Of a stretch of 64,000 nucleotides of DNA, positions 59,401 through 64,000 are shown piece after piece. The translations under genes and the position numbers were made by a program. Origin of the DNA: Gammaproteobacteria bacterium (lineage in GTDB: Bacteria > Pseudomonadota > Gammaproteobacteria > Ga0077536); contig JAJFJQ010000025.1 of assembly GCA_021773835.1 (NCBI GenBank), positions 115,439 through 179,438 on the forward strand, in the 5' to 3' direction. The notes beneath the pieces were generated by a model, which did not search any database, was not told the origin of the DNA, and was given only the letters and a program-made list of their open reading frames with translations. How positions within the stretch are numbered: the first letter of the stretch is position 1; each line of letters starts with the position of its first letter.

Positions 59401-61575
59401 ATCCGCGTTGATTTGGATCGTGTCGTTTCCGCCGAGACCGGAGATGCGCTGAACTGGTCTTGAGAAGACGACCGTTTCTGCCAAGCTGTCCGACTCGAAA
59501 CGCTGGATTGTCGTACCATCGATAAAGTCGAAAATCTTTTCATCGCCCGCGGTGCCTTCAAAGTCCAAAACCTCGGGAACGGCGTCAGACACTAACGTAA
59601 TGCCGAGCGCCCCAGGCGTGAAGTTTTTGATAACTACGCTACCTTCACTTCCGACCGGGCCGGCGCGGCGGATGCTAACTTCATCCGTTCCAGACGCTAA
59701 GTCGGTCCTTTTTTCGTAGATAAACGCATCATCTGTTGATTTAAAAATGCTGATTTCTGGAGTCGCAATTACTAGATTGCCTCCGGTTAACGCGAGACCG
59801 TCGGCGTAAAAAATCGTACCCTGACCGTCAGCATCCTCGATTATTGCGATACCGTTGGTTTCCGTTCCGGCTTCAAACGTAACGTAATACTCATCATCGT
59901 CGCCGGACACATCGAAGGCACTATCACCACCTGATAGCCCCCAGTACTGATCATTGCCGGTTCCTCCAGTCGCCTCGTCACTATCGCCATCTCCAGCGAA
60001 AGGAGATGTTCCGCCTTCCAGGTGCAGAATATCGTCGCCTCGTCCTCCTACAAGCGTATCGACACCCGCGCCACCAGTTATTGAATCGTTCCCTCCGCTA
60101 CCTTCGAGATAATCGTTACCTCCTTCACCTTTGATGACGTCGTCACCCAAACCACCATAAATGTGATCTATGTCGTCTGTACCGATGATGGCTGGAAGGA
60201 CAATGCCATTCTCTGATTCGTCGGAACCGAAAACTATGTATTCGGTGGGATCTGGGAACTCCGTTCCAGCTGGTGAAACGGTAATGCTTTCGCCGGAATT
60301 TCGATCTTCATAGATTTTTAGTCCAGAACCCGTCAGTAATTCTAGGTCCCCAACATTCCGCTTGATTTTCCACAGCAGCATACTTGCACGATCAATGATG
60401 TACTCGTCACTGAAGTTTTCGATGTCAAGTACACCGATTTCAGACCCAGCGGTCGGAATATTGTGCTTTAAGTAAACCGCAGGATTTCCGTCGTAGATAA
60501 ACGGGTTCAATTCCCTGAGGGCGTAACGAGTTGCTAATCCGGTAGAGTCGCCTCGTTTTGATTCGGAAACGAGATGATTCCTCGAAGCACTGTCTAAGAG
60601 ATCGAGCGAACCTAGTGGAAACGCTACGACGCGAGTTATAAGTTTCGCGTATTTTGCGACGTATGAGTCCGTATCTATTAGAGGCGCATTATCTACTACG
60701 CCTGTCAGCAAGAATTCAATAGATTTAATGAACGGCTCAATGCCTTGCTCGTCCTCGTGAGAATACATATGGACGAGCCGATCAGCTTCTGCGGGCATTA
60801 GCGAATTATCAACTCGACCTAATATTACCTGATGCAGGGCATCTGCACCGGATTCTAAAACTACCCCGTTATTTAACTCTTGGTTGAGATCGATAATCTC
60901 AGCTGCGATATTACTGGCAAGAGATAACCAATCACTAAGCTGTAGCGTGGCGGCATCAAAATCTTCCTTTGTAATAACTATCTTAAGAACTGCTTCGGTA
61001 AGTATCCCGATTGAAATCGCGACAGCGATGGCAGCAAGAAAACTCCCGGTCGCCGGAATCAGAGCCGCTATTGCAATTCCGTAAGCTATTCCATAACCGC
61101 CAATAGCCGCATCGTAGTACTTTTCCTGGGCTAGTCGATGCGTGTATAGCGCAAAATCTGCTGAATAACCCACCACGTCTCCGCCATTTTGAAGTACAAA
61201 CTGGCTCAGTTGGGCGTTTATTTCGGTATTGGTTCGTTCACTCCAATCCGGTAGCACTTTATTTGCGAAAGCGTCTTGCGCCTGTTCACGCTGAAGACGT
61301 GCAAATAATTTGGTCTGCTCGAGTCTAAGCGCCCCCTTACTAGCTGCACCATACTTGTTCTTCGCAACGTCAAAATGTCGGTTAGCAGAGCTCTCTAACT
61401 CTTGAAGGTATTCTATGTAGTCCAACACCGCAGCTTCCGCCTTTTCTTGACCGGTTGCTAGTTCGCCCAAGTCGATTCTATTTGCGGTTTCACGCGTAAT
61501 AGCGGTTAGTAGGGTCGTCGCATTTTTGTAGAAGTCGATTACTGATTCAAAGGACGGATCTTGATTTTCAGTCAT
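50476..61575 (-). CDS. Giant RTX protein with Ig-like and propeller-like repeats (3699 aa), probable type I secreted adhesin or toxin
   Basis: Order of parts by residue: 1-450, helical region with a long Gly/Ala/Ile-rich hydrophobic segment at about 155-205 (GIAYGIAIAALIPATGSFLA); RTX GGxGxD nonapeptides at about 465-525, 718-915, 985-1015 and 1120-1210; Ig/cadherin-like domains, each with a DxLPxWLxFD and FxGTP core, at about 1408-1705, 2125-2225, 2605-2705 and 3095-3295; two blocks of GGFVVxWxSxxxDGxxxxxxxQRY repeats (about 1725-2100 and 2240-2600); a final RTX array (about 3295-3575). There is no Sec signal. The C-terminal about 60 residues are non-repetitive and could hold a type I secretion signal. 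No secretion ATPase is encoded nearby. The start ATG overlaps the upstream membrane-protein gene. Confidence 0.9.
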   Translation of the reverse strand: MTENQDPSFESVIDFYKNATTLLTAITRETANRIDLGELATGQEKAEAAVLDYIEYLQELESSANRHFDVAKNKYGAASKGALRLEQTKLFARLQREQAQDAFANKVLPDWSERTNTEINAQLSQFVLQNGGDVVGYSADFALYTHRLAQEKYYDAAIGGYGIAYGIAIAALIPATGSFLAAIAVAISIGILTEAVLKIVITKEDFDAATLQLSDWLSLASNIAAEIIDLNQELNNGVVLESGADALHQVILGRVDNSLMPAEADRLVHMYSHEDEQGIEPFIKSIEFLLTGVVDNAPLIDTDSYVAKYAKLITRVVAFPLGSLDLLDSASRNHLVSESKRGDSTGLATRYALRELNPFIYDGNPAVYLKHNIPTAGSEIGVLDIENFSDEYIIDRASMLLWKIKRNVGDLELLTGSGLKIYEDRNSGESITVSPAGTEFPDPTEYIVFGSDESENGIVLPAIIGTDDIDHIYGGLGDDVIKGEGGNDYLEGSGGNDSITGGAGVDTLVGGRGDDILHLEGGTSPFAGDGDSDEATGGTGNDQYWGLSGGDSAFDVSGDDDEYYVTFEAGTETNGIAIIEDADGQGTIFYADGLALTGGNLVIATPEISIFKSTDDAFIYEKRTDLASGTDEVSIRRAGPVGSEGSVVIKNFTPGALGITLVSDAVPEVLDFEGTAGDEKIFDFIDGTTIQRFESDSLAETVVFSRPVQRISGLGGNDTIQINADIPDLLIYGDSAGAGIGSDGDDWIEVDITNVDAEAAPVIFRNGTYLFGEGGDDIIGGSQRNDWLSGGADHDFVSGRSGRDFISGGSGNDWLQGGDGHDVIFGNDDNDRIFGGAGVDTLTGGAGNDQLWGDAGDSPFFRDGTETFWDGATETVTVPILPAGLGDQLPVSRDADLGDGDGDHLKGGAGNDFLYGGEGVDFLYGQADNDVLQGEAGDDWLFGGDQNDVLWGDKDPASYDADTTPFTPHGHIQREHADGKDVIGNDHLNGGRGNDKLYGGAGNDRYYFGYGDRNDVIDDVAGIDSIWLTGGLSNTDIKLIESGGDLLVQLSSDGTPTGDQLIVSGWFNGKPVESIVIGETTILTVADIEAAVGKTSEPADGSASEALNLVLLTDSADSSLAGGTPGADTIYGLGGNDVIAGGSGDDRLIGGDGDDELSGGNDNDTLIGETGNDSLFGHSGDDVLVGGIGDDDLVGGAGNDTYTFSRGDGDDFILDVGGAADRVVFGDGINTDDVTIDVSGDNLILEIRKHGDLVGDKITIVDGFVSGTEVETIEFSGGAIWDADEISSHLPDAYALNDAVSVIGGTGVSIYTLAAELDDGFSISVSDAGGVDTLDLKVGTSGTFTFTPVLNSSARDGDDLLLDTTIVSTLGSVPNVTGEIRITDFYTDAGFIETIKFGPTVFNAPNEAPMVVSTIPDQVIALELPYRFSVPPGTFDDSPFDQLQLDAQLVEGGDLPDWLTFDTVTRTFSGTPIAGDTGIIDIALTATDAKGLIATTAFELNVGNVNVAPTVDIPIVDAGVVEGNAFGFVIPGATFSDTNLDESLTITVAAPDDGLLPGWLSYDSATSTLSGTPATADIGLVAVKVTATDSGGLTTNNTFLINVNYLNDAPVPAIPALDQAATEQASFTFSLPVGTFTDADTVHGDNLRYSATMTDGSDLPGWLFFNSSTLSFSGRPVAIFGDTDFDLRVTATDNDDASALTNFTLRVVESAGAPDWLVPHDVTAVGDPLYSRSEGVTAALDGGGYVVVWASDRQDGDAAGIFGQRFSSDGVKAGAEFAINTTSIEGQTTPVVVGLNGGGFVVGWESTHEDDGFQSEYGKDGGGVYAQRFNAAGTAVGSEFRVNPVFSGVQDQPAVTALNDGGFLFAWYSQFDEQRINVVEYGVGERGLFGQLYAADGTSVGDAFRLAGDALVAANEPSIAGLLGGGFVTAWRGSDPSGFGVVAQRYGLGGAPIGSEISVNSTADGNQHKPAVAALATGGFVIIWQSDQQDGDGGGVYGQRYNSVGSALGSEFRVNTTIANDQVDPSVFGTPDGGFQVLWFSQVDALTGTIFAQQYDDAGAKIGIETAINEHPVSLNALPSVTALANGSLAYSWTTAWDGDLGFGPTDPTNIESRLIELRPNTDVITIDPVVDTPASEFKTLAFRIEESIFFDPDLEFGDVHAVTATVDDGSALPDWLAFDPATSTLSGLPLSGDVGLLSVKITATDAAGSTAESIINIDVTATADISVTADPATFIVNTTEPLANFNPAAATLEDGSQIVVWDTTNAIYGQRYDDDGTTAIGGEFRLDAGTAGNSSDPTVSMLVGGGFIAAWMRSDGKIVGRKYDAGGVATTGEIELANIVADGIGVAALDAGDFVLSWHAASGTQDLTLQRYSGDPIPTPLGSEIIVSTGIPNEHLGIASLAGGGFIVAWSDHDTSGRTVINAQRYDELGTPTGAISKLNDNATFNNLEPAVLGLADGGYLVTWTVDLLDGDADIHGRIFNADGSARSAEWRINNFTTAPQRRSSITGTNDGGFVIAWRSEIGLISSEYGATHLQHFDRYGNPTGDVFQANLELSGTRTAQPTIAATAGGGFTVFWDAGIFVEDDEVADGILARRYGVGGGDFNLAPVAATPITDGVVDEDVPYSFFIPSDTFTDPESDKLTYRATLAGGDALPSWLTFDAVTLELAGIPGNDDVGAYAVAITATDTVGNSVAETFTLSVSNINDAPIAASDTAGLRLDTGTKTITLDVLANDVDVDSGDDPTTFSLDSVTVVGVQGSASIVANQLLFDPRTDFDSLGPNDIQTVTVNYTMSDSAGISSSSTVSIAIHNGDAIFGTDGDDIVAVSAPGRYYGFRGADVYTLGSGGSGSRYVSGGAGFGTSSTTYRVSSSSGTATFGKPLGGGIPGTMSFSGLPKKDMLLGLGSLLITFDGTDVELRLEDFDPKDVLGGPRVIETFVFDGVEYSFEEIISQGFNVNGTMASDVLTGTNIVDWIDGLAGGDTLASGDGDDTLTGGPGDDSLDGGLGNDTYVFKPGDGHDVITDTGGIDRVVFTVGLSSANAVSTQVGDDLVLTLNTTDSITVKNWYLDAGNRVETFAFTEDNLRIVDSETAETIDANHVPTIAIPIADQSATQDEAFSFAIPEGTFVDVDLDDTLTIGATLNDGSALPGWLNFDVVSNYFNGTPGAGDTGLLNVKVTATDAGGLSVSDDFEISVERVSAPPTVVAALEDRATVEGAVFSYFVAPNIFVDPDIGDSLLLTATLHDGSALPSWLAFDAQTNWFNGTVPAGAGDLSIKVTATDSFGLSASDNFQLTISTALNVIHGTSSDDTLNGTAHADQIDGLVGHDVIAGDAGDDIIYGGHGNDAIDGGSGNDWIDAGNDDDVVEPGLGDDVVFGGRGDDVITDLFGSHEIHGGNDNDTIVTGDGDDLIYGDSGNDTIDAGGGANQVYGGYGSDVITTGAGNDWIDAGNGNDIVDPGLGDDVVFGGRGDDLITDLFGNHTIQGGNGNDTIITGNGDDVLWGDPGNDTIDAGDGTNQVFAGHGDDIITTGSGDDDIDAGNDDDVVNGGAGNDTIFGGYGFDFIKGGRGDDVLTGWHNGDTYHFDRLDGNDVVVETGTHSGDVIEFGAGIAADQIWFSQSGDDLRLDLVGTPDSILVQGWYGYNEPVESFELDDGTYLRNSDIDQLVQAMATFSIPTGTDTSLPPAVAHVVDPIIAAVWQGV
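50986..51525 (-). repeat. Tandem 270-bp duplication in the RTX gene
   Basis: Two adjacent 90-residue units (starting at residues 3351 and 3441) share a phase and most residues: both begin NDWIDAGN, contain PGLGDDVVFGGRGDD and ITDLFG, and end GDDxITTG or GSDVITTG. They are diverged copies inside the last RTX array. Confidence 0.85.
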
Positions 61576-62092
61576 TATTCATTTCCTTTACTGTCGTCAG
61601 ATCGAACTGATTGAGTATGTTAAATAATGAGAACACTAATGTTAGGTAGGACGCCCAACAGACGAGTACTGCAAAATACAAATAGTAATAATACTGACGA
61701 CTAAATGTCCCCACGACCGGCACGGTGCTGTTGTCGACAAAAATAAACGACATATAGAATCCAACACCAAATAAAAATACGAACAACGCTCCGTTCTTTT
61801 TATCTGAATACCTATCTCTCTGGTCTGTTACGCCCACGTTCCTTACCAGGAACGCTAGGCATATGGGCCACGTAAATAGGAAGTAGAGGGCAACAAAAAA
61901 CATCGAATCAGAATGCAACGTGCCAGTAGAAAACGCTTCAATTGAAGGAACGAATTCAAGGGGTAATTGACACAACGCACATTGCTCTTTGGATATGGCG
62001 AAATATCGCACGCCATATCCAATCAGTTCGGCCGTAGCTAGCCATGTAATAGCTAGTATGTTGAACGTACTTTTGCCAAGTATTCTTAGCAT
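61568..62092 (-). CDS. Four-helix membrane protein with CxLC motif, coupled to the RTX gene
   Basis: Not recognised with confidence. From ATG 62092 the protein has four hydrophobic helices (around FNILAITWLATAELIG, MFFVALYFLFTWPICLAFLV, ALFVFLFGVGFYMSFIFV, and YLYFAVLVCWASYLTLVF). Between helices 1 and 2 is EQCALCQLP. Four helices with a CxLC just after helix 1 recall DsbB, but the second cysteine pair is missing. The frame is open to 62224, where the extra N-terminus looks unlike coding sequence. The gene overlaps the RTX start by 8 bp, so the two are almost surely cotranslated. An accessory or immunity role is speculation. Confidence 0.6.
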   Translation of the reverse strand: MLRILGKSTFNILAITWLATAELIGYGVRYFAISKEQCALCQLPLEFVPSIEAFSTGTLHSDSMFFVALYFLFTWPICLAFLVRNVGVTDQRDRYSDKKNGALFVFLFGVGFYMSFIFVDNSTVPVVGTFSRQYYYYLYFAVLVCWASYLTLVFSLFNILNQFDLTTVKEMNND

Positions 62093-62439
62093 CGAATTCC
62101 GCGGTGCGTCTCCATAATTAAAGGGATGGGGATCGGGATCGGTGTAAATTACGACACCCCGGCGGTTCCCCGGCGTGTATCTTGTGCGACATTCTGGGAT
62201 AACTGCCTTCGAGACAGCCGCCAAGTATCGTATCGACCTCCGTCTTTAACCGCTTATTCCGCAACCAAAGGCCGTCGTAAATACAATGGATTATGTTGTG
62301 CGAAAGCACCACGTTGGTAACAACGGCCATTAAGCCGCGATTCCGCAATTGCCGAATAATGTCTGCCGAACTTTCGCCTGAAATGCTGGACACAGCTCTA
62401 GGTACAGCGGAGACGCTCAATTGCAACACGGTATGCATA

Positions 62440-62655
62440 TTAACTGATGTGTCCCGGGTCATTTTCGGTACCCCGAGAATTTAAAGGCAATGTACAGTCG
62501 TGCGAATAACCGCTGTACTTTTCACCCGTGAGGCCTGGGCTATCGAACGAGACGTCGTACTCGATGGCAATATTTAGAATTGCGGTACGATTAGCTTCCC
62601 GCAGTACAACGTGGCGTGGGATATCAGCGATGTAAATCCGTGGCTTCCTTGCCAT
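62440..62655 (-). pseudogene. Decayed start of a REP-associated (Y1/IS200-like) transposase
   Basis: The first 25 residues, MARKPRIYIADIPRHVVLREANR, are close to the conserved start of RAYT-type Y1 transposases (MARxPRxxxxGxPxHVxxRxNNR). After that the frame diverges and stops without the HxH and catalytic Tyr regions, so it is a remnant. REP-like repeats are nearby. Confidence 0.55.
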
Positions 62656-63012
62656 TATTGTTTCTCAAATTCTCCGCTACTTTCTTTCTTACTTGTCTGC
62701 CCTATTTATAACAACATTTCGAGCACAGTAATTTACTCCGACCCCATTTTTACTCGATCCTACGAGTTTCGCCTACAAACCGACCGAGTCGCCTTCATGT
62801 CTACCCTGACCAGAAGAGCAACCGTCTAAAGAACAGTGAGTTAACTCAGACAAAGAGAACCATTCGAACTATAAGGTTTGACGACAAAAAACACCCGGCA
62901 ATGGTATATGACCCCATTTTTCCCCGAAAATAATCTCTGCCGACGCGAAACACCCACTACACTTGTAAGTAACGGATCCGGATCTACTTAAATCAGCAAA
63001 AAGGGGCGCGTC
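62656..63012. other. REP-like repeat region upstream of the AhpD-like gene
   Basis: No gene is visible. It contains one copy of the 15-bp ACTCCGACCCCATTT element (62735-62749) and a shorter GACCCCATTTTT copy (62911-62922). Confidence 0.6.
62735..62749 (-). repeat. REP-like inverted repeat, left copy
   Basis: ACTCCGACCCCATTT is the exact reverse complement of 63617-63631. Elements of this type accompany REP-associated transposases. Confidence 0.7.
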
Positions 63013-63618
63013 ATGGCGAGTGTTGCGGAAAAGGTCGAGACAAAAGGCAGCCTGTTGGAAATCTGCGGGCTTGATCTAGAAGAACGGAATAACCTAGATG
63101 ATGAAATGGACGCGATGGTACGCGCTGTAGAAAAACAATACGGGTTTATGCCGAATTTTATGCGCCTGTTTGCGTCGGACAATCAACGCCTACGCGCTTT
63201 CATGACGCCGTACATGGAACTGATGCGCACCGATTCCGGCCTGAGCGTGCTTGACCACGAACTCATTGCTTTGGTCAGCGCGCAAACGAATGGTTGTGCC
63301 TATTGCTGCGCGCACCACGGCGCAAAACTGCGGGGCGTGTGCGACGACCCCGTATTTGTCGAATACATCGGGCGCAATTACCGTCTGGCTAAACTGTCGA
63401 GTCGGGATCGCGCGATGTTGGATTTCGTTGTTCTAGTGCTCACTGATCCAGAATCGATCGGCGATGCGGAACGCGATGCCTTACGTGCCGAAGGATTTGA
63501 TGAAGAAGCGATTTGGTATGTCGCCTCAACTGCAGCATTCTATGCCTATGCAAACCGTATGGCAGTAGCGGCGGGTTTGAAGATCACGCCAGGCTACCTG
63601 TCAATGCATAAAGGATAA
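63013..63618 (+). CDS. AhpD-like peroxidase-related protein
   Basis: A 201-aa all-helical protein of the carboxymuconolactone decarboxylase/AhpD superfamily (peroxidase-related enzyme type). The redox centre reads HELIALVSAQTNGCAYCCAHHG, giving the Glu, CxxC and His of AhpD relays. The N-terminus (AVEKQYGFMPNFMRLFA) and C-terminus (ASTAAFYAYANRMAVAAGL) are typical. A purine-rich AAGGGG precedes the ATG by 7 nt. Its physiological substrate is not known. The gene is exactly bracketed by REP-like inverted repeats, the right one starting within its stop region. Confidence 0.88.
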   Translation: MASVAEKVETKGSLLEICGLDLEERNNLDDEMDAMVRAVEKQYGFMPNFMRLFASDNQRLRAFMTPYMELMRTDSGLSVLDHELIALVSAQTNGCAYCCAHHGAKLRGVCDDPVFVEYIGRNYRLAKLSSRDRAMLDFVVLVLTDPESIGDAERDALRAEGFDEEAIWYVASTAAFYAYANRMAVAAGLKITPGYLSMHKG

Positions 63619-63631
63619 ATGGGGTCGGAGT
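63617..63631 (+). repeat. REP-like inverted repeat, right copy
   Basis: AAATGGGGTCGGAGT is the exact inverse of 62735-62749. It begins 1 bp inside the end of the AhpD-like gene and includes its stop codon's last bases. Confidence 0.7.
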
Positions 63632-63821
63632 CGATTACGATACGTTGACGGTACGTAATCACAATTGATAAATGGTGCGAGGGCGAAGCTCGCTCCAGTC
63701 TAACGGATACCGCCTATCTGCGACTATCGTCGCTTGTTGAAACTATCCGGCAAAACTAGGAGGAGCTCCACCTCTTCGTTCTTGCCATTCGTAACAGAAC
63801 CCCAATAGAAATAACTTACTC

Positions 63822-63846
63822 TGGGCTTCCCCCAGAAAAACGGACA
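63822..63846 (-). repeat. Candidate right-end inverted repeat of an IS3-family element
   Basis: A TG-starting sequence (TGGGCTTCCCCCAGAAAAAC...) lies just beyond the transposase stop, where an IS3-family terminal repeat is expected. The other end is outside the window, so it cannot be paired. Confidence 0.4.
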
Positions 63847-63852
63847 GCATTA

Positions 63853-64000
63853 TTAAGCTACATACTGACGCTCAAATTCAGCGGGCGGTAGATAAGCCGC
63901 AGTCGAGTGGCGTCGTTGCCGATTGTAGAACACCTCGATGTACTCGAAGAGGCTGTGACGCGCTTCAGCACGCGTACGATAATCTTCGTCGTCAACGAGT
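63853..64000 (-). mobile_element. IS3-family transposase OrfB, C-terminal end (cut by window edge)
   Basis: The last 48 residues of a DDE integrase-like transposase are present: the helix ARHSLFEYIEVFYNRQRRHS with the YNxxRxHSxxxYxxPxxFE tail (AAYLPPAEFERQYVA). This is the OrfB end of IS3-family elements. The coding region continues to the right, beyond the window. Confidence 0.85.

Noticed and set aside
61568..62092. True DsbB homologue
   Set aside because: It has four helices and CxLC after the first, but no second periplasmic cysteine pair, and the loop spacing differs, so the similarity may be superficial.
62118..62462. Open frame on the reverse strand with an HKIHAGE segment resembling a multihaem cytochrome motif
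   Set aside because: No CxxCH haem sites occur anywhere in the frame, and it overlaps the decayed transposase and the membrane-protein upstream region.

Overview
The window looks like a gammaproteobacterial chromosome of moderate GC. The evidence is gene content and gene order: metG divergent from apbC-dcd, metG running straight into an rnf operon, lptD-surA-pdxA-rsmA, apaG-apaH, and glnK-amt next to ubiK and comM/yifB. The Rnf complex and a PomAB-type stator suggest a sodium-using, probably marine or brackish, flagellated bacterium. That lifestyle, and any finer taxonomy, is inference.

Layout. 1-5.3 kb: metG, rnfA, rnfB, rnfC and partial rnfD, reading leftward. 5.5-7.1 kb: apbC-dcd, rightward. 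7.2-9.7 kb: PilZ protein and pomB-pomA, leftward, behind a good sigma-28 promoter. 9.9-16.8 kb: msrB, an orphan response regulator, a fructokinase-like ROK protein, ispG, a small membrane protein, mpl and a Lon-N-domain protein. 17.0-22.7 kb: lptD-surA-pdxA-rsmA. 23.4-27.3 kb: TRAP transporter membrane subunits, aroE, and a cNMP-binding/rhodanese protein. 27.6-31.5 kb: two glnK-amt modules, each with a candidate sigma-54 promoter. 31.8-39.4 kb: ubiK, comM, apaG-apaH, folA, thyA, lgt and a DUF255/YyaL-like protein. 39.4-41.8 kb: an APC permease and an exported protein with a PEP-CTERM-like tail.

The accessory half starts at about 41 kb. A compact four-gene leftward operon (47888 to 41838) encodes a cysteine-rich protein with a degenerate GGDEF domain, a processive-type GT2 glycosyltransferase, an outer-membrane TolC-like lipoprotein fused to a C-terminal TIM-barrel-like (glycosidase-like) domain, and an HlyD-type membrane fusion protein. 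The GGDEF-like domain has lost GGDEF but keeps an RxxD I-site at the canonical distance, as in PelD. I read the locus as a c-di-GMP-gated, synthase-dependent exopolysaccharide system using a TolC/HlyD-type conduit in which the exit duct carries its own putative glycan hydrolase. This is the best candidate in the window for an undescribed system.

Next come a small membrane protein, a phosphodiesterase/phosphatase, a P-loop NTPase and a giant 3699-residue RTX/Ig-like protein. The RTX gene overlaps an upstream four-helix membrane protein carrying a CxLC motif. The right edge is mobile-element territory: a decayed REP-associated transposase start, REP-like inverted repeats bracketing an AhpD-like peroxidase-related gene, and the 3' end of an IS3-family transposase cut by the window edge.

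No rRNA, tRNA or CRISPR array was recognised by eye.
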